A DNA stretch of 64,000 nt from Datura wrightii (taxonomy: Eukaryota; Streptophyta; Magnoliopsida; Solanales; Solanaceae). This document shows, piece after piece, positions 1-11,068 of the stretch (position 1 is its first letter; every line of letters starts with the position of its first letter). The stretch lies in NCBI GenBank assembly GCA_035772735.1, contig JASDFA010000019.1:74190001-74254000 (forward strand), written 5' to 3'. The notes beneath the pieces are model-generated. The model made no database searches. It saw only the letters and a list, made by a program, of their open reading frames with translations, and was not told the origin of the DNA. The translations under genes were made by a program, and so were the position numbers.

Positions 1-579
1 GTGGCAAATAACGATCCAGGAAGGCCTCCGAGAAGCTGGACCAGGTTGGAGGGGCAACATCTCTCCCTCGAGACCTTTCCTAGCTCTTGTACCATAACAC
101 AGCTATGTCTCGCAACCGGAATACTGCTAACTCAACTGATTCTATAGTCGTTACATGCATGACCCGGAAGATTCTCTGCATTTGATCTAGGAAATCCTGG
201 GGTCCTCTGCCTGATCTAACCCTGTGAACTGTGGGGGACCTAATGCCAAAAATTCCCTGACACTCAAACTGCCAGATCCACCTGATGGCTCTACTGTTAC
301 AGGTGGCACTAACTGGTGCTGAGTAGCCATCATTTGTGTCAGCATAAGTATAGCACTGCGAACTTCATGGTCAGATGGTGTAGGTACAGGAGCTATCGGA
401 GGCTGTATCGTTCCGAATGGCTCCTGATGAGATGGGGACTGCTGAGAAGGCTGTGATGATGCCTCTATGTTGCCCTAAGATCGGGCTGATTCTAAATGAA
501 GTTGAGGCATCCTGCTGGTGCCTTCTCCTGCAGCGGTATCTAGCCTTCTACCTGTGGCAGGGTGTCGCTGGTCTGCCAT
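1..579 (-). pseudogene. A1: gag N-terminal part, degenerate
   Basis: The minus strand reads as the N-terminal half of a Ty3/gypsy Gag (capsid precursor) close to the A2 gag at 9776-11068. The ATG is at 579-577, and the first residues resemble the A2 start (DQRHP-TGR, then GEGTSRMP). An in-frame stop lies near 479, and near 195-200 the frame shifts within the segment that in A2 reads EDPQDFLDQMQRIF. The gene runs off the left edge, so the rest of gag-pol is not visible. It lies just inside a 5' LTR, as expected for a minus-strand element. It cannot make a full Gag. The family assignment is sure; whether the unseen body is intact is unknown. Confidence 0.85.
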
Positions 580-793
580 TTTATCTATAAACAAAGAGTA
601 TGATAAGTTTTTGGAACTCAACCCTATACTGTATTGCTCTATGGCACGATTGAATATGAAGGAAGAGTGACCATCCTATTATGCCTTGCAGCCTCCTGCC
701 TATAGTATGTAGTGCACAACACATCCATAGACAAGACTCTACTTAGCACAGCTTGTAGAATCCCTGGGACACGACCTGCTCTGATAAAAAGTT
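580..793 (-). other. A1: 5' leader and damaged primer-binding site
   Basis: This is the untranslated leader between LTR and gag of A1. On the plus strand 778-789 reads GCTCTGATAAAA where A2 and A3 read GCTCTGATACCA, the reverse of the usual initiator-Met-tRNA primer site TGGTATCAGAGC. Two bases in the part that would pair with the tRNA CCA end are changed, so priming should now be poor. The four-base gap AGTT (790-793) before the LTR is the same as in A2. Confidence 0.8.
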
Positions 794-3079
794 TGTCACA
801 CCCCGCCTTGGGGGGTATGACTGGCACCTGGTGCCCTATTAGGACCTGAACTGCTAGACTACTGAGCCTAAGCACATCTGGTGCCTGGATGGCTCTAACT
901 ATAATTCACGAAATCAACGGGCTATATAGCAGCTGTAAATACAGCCTCCGGCCGACTAGGCCTATAGCCACCTGTACAATAACAGCTAACCAGAATCATA
1001 TCAATATAAGGGAGCCTATACGGGCCGACAAGGCCACCATGCTGACTAGTTACTTCTGAATCAAAATAACAGATGCTAAACGGCTACGAGATCGACAAGG
1101 TCACCACTACTAACTAGTTTAGGCCCCACACGGCCAACATAAATAACTAAACATACGCACGGCCCCACATGACCAGCACAACTAACTATAGGGAGATATA
1201 AACACAATCTACAAGCCTCTAAGAATATTGATAAGATGGTCGGGACAGGGTCCCGACCTACCCCTACTATAAAATAAAATAAAATGATATACACCTCTGA
1301 ATATCAAGCTCCGGAAGACAAGAGCTGATGACTCTGCGCTGGCTAGGATCATGAGGTATCGACTCCTCATCTATAGGTACCTGCAGGCAAGTAATGCAGC
1401 GCCCCAAACGGGCGTCAGTACCACTGGTACAAAGTATGTAAAGCAAACTGAACATAACTGAATATAAACAACAATGCTAGTAAATGCTGAATAGCAGAAA
1501 GTATCTGAAACTGTCTGGACTAGTAGGATCTGGAATAAGCTTATTGGTACTGAAGGTAAGGTAGAATCATACCTGTCGTCATGGCGACCTGTTGTCTATC
1601 AGCTAATAGATATCATGTATATACATACATATAACATACAAGGACTTATACTAGCCCCCATAAGCCGAAAGGTGCCAACCAACACACAATCTATATACCC
1701 CTACCCGGGTCAAAACCATCCAAAAATAAATCACTCCACTCACCTACTAACTACGAGCACCTTTACCGGCCCCTTTGGTATGCAGCTTGGGCTCTTTGGG
1801 CCCCTGACTATAAGTGTATCTTAGTTCAGAGGACACTTGTATCAGTAAACTGTAATCTGTATCTGTAAACTGTAAACTGCCCCCAGGGCGCAAGCGCTCG
1901 ACAGGGTAAGCTTTACTGCAATGCTGATCATCCTGATATGGGGAATGCTGCATCCCATCTTCTTCCTACTGCGGACAGCATGCCACTCCTTGGAGTGACG
2001 TAATCTCACCCTCTAGCGGGCAAGTCGACACAGCTATTAACCCTGGGGTGGCAAGAAAACTCTAGGGGTGCCCTCATAGCACAAATAGGTCTCAACAAAC
2101 AATAATCACATATAGCAAGCATGTTCGATCTGAAAATACTATCTGTATTCTGATTTCTTATTCTGAACTCTTTTCTGCATGAAACAGATTCTCATACTAA
2201 GCTATACTGTATCTGAGATATTATCTGACTGACTGATATTGCTTTACTAACTTTTATTCTGAATATATCATAATATTATAAAACATGCTTGCTAGATTAA
2301 TATTGGACTCAATTCTCAATTTCTGAACTCTTTCTTCTATAGTTCACGCTATTTGCTATACTGAAATACTAACTTGCCGAAGGAACTAGCTTTACATACC
2401 TTCGCTTCGGATTTTCCGACTAACTTGCGTAGCTCGGTCAGTACTTCTACTATTTCTCCCAACTGCATTCATATATATATATCAATTAGAACTAAATACG
2501 CTAATATTCATGAAGAAAATATACGTTTTAATATATATATATAGCCCAAACTTTGGCTTATCGAAAAACGGTCGAAAACTCGCTATTTCTCGAATGTCCA
2601 GAAGGGAGAAATACTCACTTTAGGGCTAGGAGTACATTGACACTAATTTGGAGCAATTCTACTTACCTTAGCTCGGTAGCACGACGATTCGCTAGCCGAA
2701 TTTCACGAAACTAAACCCGTAGGAATGCTCCTCGCTGCTTAATACCTCACTACCCAAGGTTATACCGAGTTTGGACCGCGTATAATGGGGTAATCGGAAG
2801 GAAATTTGCTCAAACCATTCTCACCCTCTGTTTCACTTCATGTTCTGGAAATAAAATGATGAAATGAAGTTAAAAACCGAAGTTGGAGGCTTTATACAGT
2901 TGGGGACCTATAAGTCGCATTCGTCGAATGCGATTTATAAGTCGCATTTTCCTTGCGACGCGCCGACTTGGCACTTGTCCGATCTTCCCCCTGGCCTTTT
3001 TAGCATGTATGGCATTCTAAAACTCTTAACCAACATGCGAATAGGCCATCTACATGTCAAGAATTTACGGGGTGTAACA
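794..3079 (-). repeat. A1: 5' LTR (family A, variant)
   Basis: A 2286 bp LTR with TGTCACACCC at its left end and GGGTGTAACA at its right. It is homologous along its length to the A2 LTRs, with many indels. In sense (minus) orientation a TATA box (TGTATAAA, 2891-2898) is preceded by a dyad region of its own, TCGCATTC/GAATGCGA at 2915-2922 and 2926-2933 and GTCGCA/TGCGAC at 2941-2946 and 2954-2959, in place of the GTGTCACGGAG module of A2-A4. H integrase sequence resumes directly at 3080. The likely 5 bp target duplication is ACATG (3080-3084), whose partner lies outside the window. Confidence 0.88.
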
Positions 3080-3425
3080 ACATGGTACCAGATATTCTAT
3101 TAATCAAGGATCCACGAAAATGTATCGGGATTTGCGAGAAACCTATTGGTGGGATGGTATGAAGAAAGATATTGCGGAATTCGTAGCAAAATGCCCAAAA
3201 TGCCAGCAAATGAAAGTTGAACATCAAAGGCCGGGAGGCGTACTTTGGGATTAAACATCCCCACCTGGAAGTGGGAGGACATTAATATGGACTTTGTTAC
3301 AGGCCTACCTCATACTTGCCGACACTATGACTCCATTTGGTTGATGGTGGATAGGCTGACTAAGATGGCACACTTCTTACCGATCAATACCACATATTCA
3401 GCGGAGGATTATGCTAAGTTGTATA
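3080..3425 (+). pseudogene. H: integrase zinc-binding and first catalytic segment (plus-strand Tekay relic)
   Basis: The frame gives the end of the integrase HHCC domain (RYSI...TKMYRDLRE, then CPKCQQ) followed by the core beginning INMDFVTGLP with the first catalytic Asp, then VDRLTKMAHFLP and AEDYAKLY. A stop and a frame change occur near 3253. The fragment is bounded by A1 on the left and A2 on the right. The sentence broken at 3425 continues at 13871 (YIPELVRLHGVPFSII), which shows that A2 interrupted the gene. The upstream gag, protease, RT and RNase H of H lie beyond A1, outside the window. Confidence 0.9.
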
Positions 3426-6015
3426 TGTCACACCCCACCTGGGGAGGGGGCATGACTGGCACCCAGTGCCCTACTAAGACCTAACCTGCTAGACTGCTAA
3501 GGCTGGGCGCATCTGGCGCCTGGCTGGCTCTAACTCACATTTCTGGAAACAAAGGGCTATATAACGGCTGTAAATACAGCCCCCGGCCTATTGGCCTATA
3601 GCCTTCTGTACCTGTCTTAGCAGCTAGCCAGAAACATAGTAATTCAGGGAAACCTATACGGGCCGACAAGGACACCATGCTGTCTAGTTATCTGCAACTT
3701 AATCATACAGCACAAAAAGAAGCTACGTGACTGGCAAGGTCACCACTACTGGCAACTATGGCCCCACACGACCATTACAAAAGTAAGAAAGAGTGAAGAC
3801 AACTATACAACTGCACGGCCCCACACGACCGGCTCAGCTGACCACAGGGATTCCACACAGAATGCAAGCCTCTAGGAATAGTAATAGAACTGATCTGGAC
3901 AGGGCCCCGACCTACCCATGCTATATACAACAAAAGGAACTGAACTACACCTCTAAAATTCAGCCTCTGGATGACTGGAGTTGAATACTCAACCGCTGAC
4001 AGGGAGTCACGTAGAATCGCCTGCTCGTCTAGGAGTACCTGCAGGCAAGTAATGCAGCGCCCCACTGGGTGTCAGTACCACTGGTACTGAGTATGTAAAG
4101 CAACTGAAATATTATAACTGAAAACAACATCTGAAAGTAATAATATGACTGATGAAGCAGAAGCAGGAGGAATAACTTAACTGTCTGATGAAGTAGATCG
4201 TACCTGTTCTTACTGATACCGAAGTAAGTAGGAATCATACCTGGAGGCGTATCATTCTACTACCAACCCACTCACGTCTAATATAACATAGCATAGTATA
4301 CATAACATAACATAGCACACACAAACCTTACCTGGCCCCCATAAGCCGGGAGGTACAATCAACACAGAATCTATGCCCCTACCCCGGTCATCCCATCTCC
4401 TATAGTGGCTGTAAGCATCCTGCCGGTCCCTGGGTATGCACTTGGGCTCGCTGAGCCCCTGACTATAACTGTATCTGAGTCCGAAGGACTCTAAATCAAC
4501 ACCCCGGGCGTACCCGCTCGACGGGGGTGTGTAAGGGCCGACCAAGGCACAATATGGGGAAACTGGCATCCCATCTTCGTCCCTTTGCGGGACGGCATAT
4601 CACTCCGTAGAGCGACGTATCCTCGTCCTCTGGCAGACGAGTTGATACAGCTATTAACCTTGGGCGGTCAGGGATGCTAGGTAATCCAACCCCAATCAAT
4701 ACAATGGTCTCAACTAATCATGCTGTCTGTGTATCTCATAAGCTAAGATTAACAGGTGCAGGGTATCGTATAAATCACATACTAAGCTAATAATAGTAAT
4801 CTGTAAGTGTCTGATACACGCTGAGACAGGTAAGTGTAAGTGTGAATATAGCCTCCTGTCAAACTGTACTGGGGTAAAAGTTATATGAGGAGGTGTTTCT
4901 GCTGAAAGCTATACTGTTTACTAAGTTTCTGTGGTAACATAATTTCCTATTTCTAACATGCTTTCTAAACCATATACAGTTACTATTCTATATCTGGAAT
5001 GCTTTACTGATACTGTACTACCTTGCGAGGTTTCAACTAAACACAACAACATCTTAACATGGCATATTACATCACATACTGAATATACTGGGCAACCTTA
5101 ACCACTCACGCCCGAATCTAAATCGTACGGATAGGTATCGTACACGCTACAATCCAAAACTTCTCATATTGCACCAATATTCAAAATAACACGATACCCG
5201 ATTTCTAAACATGCAACTGGTTTGTAAATTTCTATATTGCTTCGAGGTTACTCGACTTGCCGAGGAAACTTAACTTTACATACCTTATCTTTGAATATTC
5301 GTCTGTCGGACGAGGCTCGGCTGGTACTTCAACTATTTTCTCCCAACTGCATTCATAAATACGTCAATCTATAATAAATACAACGTTATTGTAAAGAGCG
5401 ACGTTACTTTCGATTTAATTTATATCCTAAACTTAGGCTTATCGAAAGACGGTCGAAAACTCGCTGTTTTTCAGCGGCCCAGAAGGGAGAAGTATTCACT
5501 TCTCAGCTAGGAACACATAGACATTGATTTAGAGCAATTCTACTTACTTTAGTTCGGTGGCTCGCCGATTCGTCGGCCATATTTTGCGAAACTAACTCCG
5601 TAGAAATGCTCTCTGCTGCTAAATACCTTGGTATCTAGGATTAATTTGAGTTTGGGCAGCGTTTGGCAGCGTAATCGGACGAAAATATTTAATTTTTCTT
5701 CGTTTTTCCTCTTTCTCTGATTTCTCTCTCTGTTTTCCTGGAAATTTCTAAGTATATACTGATTTAAAATCGAAGTGGGCTTTATATACTTGGGCCTGGA
5801 CAAGGGCAACGTGTCACGGAGCCATCGCGGAGGCCTCACCTCCGTGACACGCTGCCATCGCGGAGGGGCTCTGCCTCGGCTCCTCCCACGATGGTTCAAC
5901 GGGTTTCTCGTCCGATCTTTTCCCGGGCCTTTCCCTAGCGCGTATGGCTTCCAAATATGCTTAACCAATGTGCGAATAGGTCATCTAAGTGCTGGGAATT
6001 CTACGGGGTATAACA
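3426..6015 (-). repeat. A2: 3' LTR
   Basis: A 2590 bp LTR, TGTCACACCC at the left and GGGTATAACA at the right (sense TGTTATACCC...GGGTGTGACA). In sense, a TATA box (GTATATAAA, 5781-5789) follows closely on a GC-rich dyad region (5811-5894). Further into the LTR there are hairpin-prone motifs (ACAAGG and GGCAAGG loops near 3660-3740). Long open frames here, such as 5549-5968, cross the promoter and are not credible genes. Confidence 0.95.
5781..5894 (-). promoter_or_regulatory. A2 3' LTR: TATA box with upstream GC-rich dyad module
   Basis: In sense orientation the order is dyad, dyad, TATA. The TATA box is GTATATAAAGCC (5778-5789). GTGTCACGGAG at 5811-5821 pairs with CTCCGTGACAC at 5840-5850 (11 bp, perfect). 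CCATCGCGGAGG (5855-5866) pairs with CCTCCCACGATGG (5882-5894); the 5' LTR copy has CCTCCCGCGATGG, a better match. The placement 20-100 bp upstream of a TATA box is what suggests a promoter role; binding factors are unknown. Confidence 0.65.
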
Positions 6016-6050
6016 TTCTCCCCCCCTTAGGAACATTCGTCCTCGAATGT
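6016..6050 (-). other. A2: polypurine tract and adjacent stem-loop
   Basis: Directly inside the 3' LTR, the minus strand reads AAGGGGGGGAGAA, the polypurine tract that primes plus-strand DNA synthesis. Just upstream in sense lies ACATTCG-AGGA-CGAATGT (6033-6050), a 7 bp stem with an AGGA loop. The same stem-loop is found at this place in the other elements of the window. Confidence 0.85.
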
Positions 6051-6283
6051 ATACTGCTATCTAGAGGACTGCTTACTTACTTTCTGGGAAAATTTTGGCA
6101 GAGTTTCCCCTGTAACATGGACTATCGCAAAAAACCTGAAATGCAAAAAAGTCCAACACAGGCACTACACACAATGTTCTACAATCCACTGGACAACTAA
6201 GTATTACTTCTCTCTTTATCATTTACAACATACATATCATAAAGTACTGTATAAGTAATGATACGGACATACCTGTCGTCTGA

Positions 6284-7830
6284 CTAGGCCTGAAATAAGT
6301 GAGGATATATGATTTTCATGTCTTCTTCAGCCTCCCACGTCATTTCTTCCCGATTTCTGTTACGCCACAATACCTTGACAGATGCAACGTCTTTAGTTCT
6401 CAGCCTGCGAATCTGTCTGTCTAAAATGGCTACGGGAACCTCTTCATAGGCTAACTCCTCTGTGACCTGAACATCCTGGACTGGAACTACTGTAGAAGGC
6501 TCCCCTACGAACTTTCTTAACATGGAAACGTGGAATACTGGGTGAACAGATGCTAATTCTGGAGGCAAGTTTAACTCATATGCCACGCGGCCTATTCTTC
6601 GCCGAATTTGATACGGCCCAATAAATCTTGGGCTAAGCTTACCTTTCTTGCCAAACCTCGTTACCCCTTTCATCGGGGACACTTTCAGATATACCCAGTC
6701 GTTTACCGAAAATTCTAGATTTCTGTGCCATCTATCTGCATATGACTTCTGGCGGCTCTGAGCGGTCAGTAAACGTTCTCGGACAAGCTTTATCTTTTCC
6801 TCAGACTGCCGAACGATGTCTGGGCCAACTAATGCTGATTCTCCTGTTTCAAACCAGCCCACCGGCGATCTACATCTTCGCCCGTACAATGCCTCGAAAG
6901 GCGCCATCTGAATAGCTGAATGGTAGCTGTTATTATAAGCAAATTCGATTAACGAAAGATGTTCATCCCAGCTACCCCCAAAATCTAACACACATTCTCG
7001 TAGCATATCTTCGAGCGTCTGAATCGTACGTTCAGCTTGCCCGTCTGTCTAAGGATGGAATGCTGTACTTAGATTAATATGCGTCCCCAGACCTTTCTGA
7101 AATGACTGCCAGAACCTAGTTGTAAACTGTGCCCCTCTGTCTGAAATGATAGATGCCGGCACTCCATGTAATCTAACTATTTCCTTGATATACAATTCGG
7201 CATAATCCTCAGCTGAGAAGGTAGCCCTTACTGGCAGGAAATGAGCTGATTTTGTCAGCCTATCAACTATTACCCAAATGGAATCATTTCTGCGTCTAGT
7301 ACGGGGTAACCCTGTTACAAAATCCATGTTTATTGCTTCCCATTTCCTCGTGGGTACCGTTATCTCTTGCGTCAAACCACCCGGTTTCTGGTGCTCTGCT
7401 TTCACCTGCTGACAATTAGCACATCTAGATACAAATTCAGCTACCTCAGTTTTCATACCTGGCCACCAGTAGATGTTTCTGATGTCGTGGTACATTTTCG
7501 TCGCCCCTGGATGAAGGGAATAGCGAGCGTAATGTACCTCGTGCATAATCTGCCCACGAAGGCCTGAGAGGTTCGGGACACAAAGGCGACCCTTACAACG
7601 TAGCACACCATCCTCGGTTATCTGAAAATTTGGCTCCTTACCCTTCTGAACTCTATCTCTGAGCTGGACTAAATCGGGATCCTCGTATTGTCGTTCTTTT
7701 ACCTCTGTAGCCAACGATGACACTGCAGAATTCTGAATTACGGCCCCATTATTTTCTGTTTCCATTACTCGAACGGCTAGCCCAGCTAACTGATGAATTT
7801 CTTTAGCTAATTTCTGTTTCTCGGATCGCA
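6284..7830 (-). pseudogene. A2: integrase with C-terminal chromodomain
   Basis: This part of Pol inserts the cDNA into the genome. The zinc finger is seen as H-x6-H...C-x2-C (HYARYSLH, then CANC). The core has Asp in INMDF (about 7324), Asp in ISDRG (about 7141) and Glu in QAERTIQ (about 7033), a D-D-35-E spacing. The GPY/F module (SPRFIGPYQIRRRIG) follows. The last 50 residues (6287-6445; ILDRQIRRLRTKDVASVKVL and WEAEEDM...YPHLF) form the chromodomain thought to steer chromoviruses to heterochromatin. One nonsense codon, TAG at 7051-7049, falls inside the core between the second Asp and the Glu; B2 has Gln there. The frame is otherwise open to a stop at 6284. Confidence 0.92.
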
Positions 7831-8205
7831 AGTACGCCAAACTCCCCATTAACTTACGGCTCAGGGCGTCTGCCACAACATTGGCTTTTCCCAGATGGTA
7901 CAGGATGTTCACATCATAATCCTTCAACAATTCTAACCAGCGACGTTGCCATAGATTTAACTCCCTCTGAGTAAAAATGTACTGCAAGCTCTTATGATCT
8001 GTATATATATCAACATGGACGCCGTACAGGTAATGCCTCCACATCTTCAAGGCATGAATTACTCCGGCCAATTCTAGATCATGGGTGGGGTAATTCTTTT
8101 CGTGTTACCTCAGCTGCCTGGAAGCATATGCAATTACTCTACCATGCTGCATCAACACACAACCCAATCCGACACCTAACGCATCGTAATAGACTGAATA
8201 ACCTT
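7831..8205 (-). pseudogene. A2: RNase H domain
   Basis: RNase H removes template RNA during reverse transcription. Visible acidic residues are Asp in VYYDAL (about 8185), Glu in HDLELA, Asp in IYTDHKSLQ and Asp in VVADALSRK (ending at 7853). A TAA stop at 8107-8105 cuts the domain just before HEKNYPTHDLEL, where relatives have a sense codon. The frame continues on both sides without a shift. Confidence 0.9.
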
Positions 8206-9088
8206 CTGTGCCTTTCGGCAGTGCTAGTACTGGGGCGGAGGTTAATCTGTCTTTCAGTTCCTGGAAACTCTGCTCGCATGCCTCCGTCCACTGGAACTTT
8301 GCTGCCTTCTGTGTCAATTTGGTTAAAGGTGCTGCAATGGTTGAGAATCCCACAACGAACCTCCGATAGTATCTTGCCAACCCCAGAAAGCTACGAACTT
8401 CAGTCGGGGTGGTAGGCCTAGGCCATGACTTAACTGCTTCTATCTTCTGCTTGTCTACCTGTATACCAGCGTCTGAGACAATATGCCCTAAAAAGGCTAC
8501 TGAGTTAAGCCAGAATTCACATTTCGAAAACTTAGCATACAACTGGCGGTCCCTAAGAATCTGGAGCACTGTCCGCAAATGAGTCCGGTGATCTGCTTCA
8601 GAGCGAGAATACACCAGAATGTCATCAATAAATACTATCACGAACAAGACCAGGAAAGGTCTGAAAATACTGTTCATCAGGTCCATAAAGACTGCTGGGG
8701 CATTCGTTAGTCCGAAGGACATAACCAGAAATTCGAAATGCCCATATCGGGTCCTGAATGCTGTCTTAGGAATATCCCTTTCACGTACTCAGACCTGGTG
8801 ATATCCGGACCGCAAGTCAATCTTAGAAAAGTATCTGGCTCCCTGTAGCTGATCAAATAAGTCATCGATCCTGGGGAGCGGATACTTGTTCTTTACTGTA
8901 ACTTTGTTTAGCTGCCGATAATCTATGCACATTCGGAGCGAGCCATCTTTCTTTCTCACAAACAAGACTGGCGCACCCCACGGGGAAGTACTCGGCCTGA
9001 TAAAACCTTTATCTAACAGGTCTTTCAACTGCTCCTTTAATTCTCTGAGTTCTGCAGGAGTCATACGATAAGGAGGTATTGATATTGG
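8206..9088 (-). pseudogene. A2: reverse transcriptase domain
   Basis: This is the RNA-dependent DNA polymerase of the element. Motifs in order are LLDKGFIRPS, SLRMCIDYRQLNKVT, PLPRIDDLFDQL, FSKIDLRSGYHQ, SFGLTNAPAVFMDLMN and the catalytic FIDD box (8632-8621), then FLGLARYYRRF of the connection. A TGA at 8791-8789 interrupts it right after GYHQV. Relatives have LxVRE here, so an Arg CGA to TGA change is likely. All catalytic residues are intact. Confidence 0.93.
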
Positions 9089-9772
9089 CTAAGTGCCTGG
9101 TAGCAAGTCAATAGCGAAGTCTATTTCCCTTTCTGGGGGAATACCAGGTAACTCATCAGGAAATACATCTGGGAATTCATTTACCACTGGAACAGATTGG
9201 AGTGTCAGAGATTCTACTTGGACATCCTGAACTCTGACAAGATGGTAAATGCACCCCTTAGATATCAACTTTCTCGCCCGAAGGTAGGAAATAAACCTAC
9301 CTTTTGGCGTCGCGGTGCTGCCCTTCCACTCCCGTTCTGCCTCCCCCGGGAAGTGGAATCGGACCGTTTTGGTCCAACATTCAACATTAGCAAAACATGG
9401 TACTAACCAGTCCATACCCATTATGGCATCGAAATCTATCATCTCTAACTCGACCAGATCTACTGTGGTCTGACGATCAGCAACCTCTACTGTACACCCG
9501 CGGTAAATTCGGCTAGCTGTGATAGAGTCACCGACGGGCGTAGATACTAAGAAGGGCTGCTGTAATGATTCTGGTACAATACTAAACTCCCGTGCCACAA
9601 ATGGAGTAATATAGGACAAAGTAGACCCTGGATCAATTAGCACATAAGCAGGGTGTGAGCAGATAGTTAGCATACCTGTCACAACATCAGGCGATGCCTC
9701 TGAATCTTGCCTCCCTGGTAAGGCATATGTGCGGCTTGGACCCGCACCTGTACTGGAGGCCCCTGATCTGCC
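9089..9772 (-). pseudogene. A2: aspartic protease domain and linker to RT
   Basis: This is the retroviral-type protease that would cut Gag-Pol. The active-site strip is VLIDPGSTLSYITPFVA (Asp codon near 9634), with the distal IMGMDWL motif downstream. The linker FPDVFPDELPGIPPEREIDF typical of chromoviruses leads to RT. A TGA (9775-9773) separates it from Gag and a TAG (9091-9089) from RT. At the latter, B2 still encodes Gln (TQPISIP), so this is CAG to TAG. The frame is the same across both stops. Confidence 0.92.
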
Positions 9773-9775
9773 TCA

Positions 9776-11068
9776 ACCCCTGCCTGCTGAAACTGGGGGC
9801 CTACGCCCAGTCGAGGATGTTGTAGCTCGTGATCCTGTTGATGCCCTATCCTGTCTGTCCCGGTCCTCACGACCTCTGGCTGGGCAATCTTTCATCAAAT
9901 GGCCTTCTTGGCCACAATTATAACATGCGGTAGAGCCATATCTGCATGCTCCAGGATGGCGTCGACTGCATATAGGGCAAAGTGGTAGGGTATACCTACT
10001 CTGCTCCGCCCTCCTCTGTGACGGTGAGTCTGCCGTCTGCGAACCTCTACCAGCCTCTGTCTGCCCCCTGCGGTTGGATCTACCTCCCTGTGACTGTGGC
10101 GGAGGCGGGGGCCTGGGCGGCCTGTTTGACAATCGTGGCCTGGGTCCTCCCCGGGCCTATCTTTGTAACTCGGCTGGCCTATCCCGACGACGCTGCTCCT
10201 GATTAACCCTTCTGATTTCCCGGTGTCGCTGTCTGATGCCCTCAATATTCCGGGCAAATGCCTGGATTCGGGAAATATCCATATCTTCTCGCAGTGTGGC
10301 CGTGATACAAGTCTCGACATACTCTGGGTTCAACCCCATAATAAAACGGTGCACTCTAGATGCCATGGTATCAACAAAAGCTGGTGCATATCGAGCCAAA
10401 GAATCAAACCGCAAGGAATATTCCCAAACACTCATGGCCCCCTGTTCCAGATGTAGGAACTGGTCTACCCGGGCCTGTCGAATCTCCCGCGGCAAATAGT
10501 GATCTAGAAAGGCTCCTGAAAAGCTGGACCAGGTGGGAGGGGGGACATCTCTCCCTCGGGACCTCTCCCAGCTTTCATACCATAACACCGTAATATCTCG
10601 CAACCGGAATGCGGCCAATTCAACTGACTCAGTAGGTGTAGCATGCATAACCCTGAAGATTCTCTGCATCTGATCCAGAAAATCCTGGGGGTCCTCTGTG
10701 CGGTCCGTGCGTGTGAACTGTAGGGGATTCAGGGCTAAAAACTCTCGGACCCTCGAACTACCGGGCCCTCCTGATGCTTCTGCAACTGTAGATGGCATTT
10801 GCTGACGCTGAGCAGCCATCATCTGTGCTAACAGAACTACAGCACTCCTAACCTCCTGGTCGGAGGGTGTCAATATAGGGGCTGCGGAAGGTAATGTCGC
10901 CCCAAGTGGCTCCTGACGTGGTGGAGACTGCTGAGGAGGCAGAGATGAAGCCTCTGTAGGGCTCTCTGGTCGGGCTATCTCCAAATGAGGGGGAGGCATC
11001 CTGCTGGTGCCCTCCCCTACTGCAATGTCTAAGCTCCGACCTGTGACGGGATGGCGCTGGTCTGACAT
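9776..11068 (-). pseudogene. A2: gag (capsid and CCHC nucleocapsid)
   Basis: This is the structural Gag. I chose the ATG at 11068, which starts MSDQRHPVTGR, because the same start context recurs in A1 and A3; the frame is open further upstream but that part is leader. Residues 1-110 are Pro- and Ser-rich. The capsid region contains LNPLQFTRTDRTEDPQDFLD and RLRDITVLWYESW. The zinc knuckle CYNCGQEGHLMKDC lies at 9925-9884, with a second Cys/His cluster just before it. A TAG at 10159-10157 separates capsid from knuckle; the frame is unchanged beyond it. Confidence 0.92.

Noticed and set aside
5549..5968. 139-codon open frame in the A2 3' LTR, repeated at 13404-13823 in the 5' LTR
   Set aside because: It spans the dyad module and the TATA box, is repeated only because LTRs are copies, and is broken in A3 and A4. 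No known domain.
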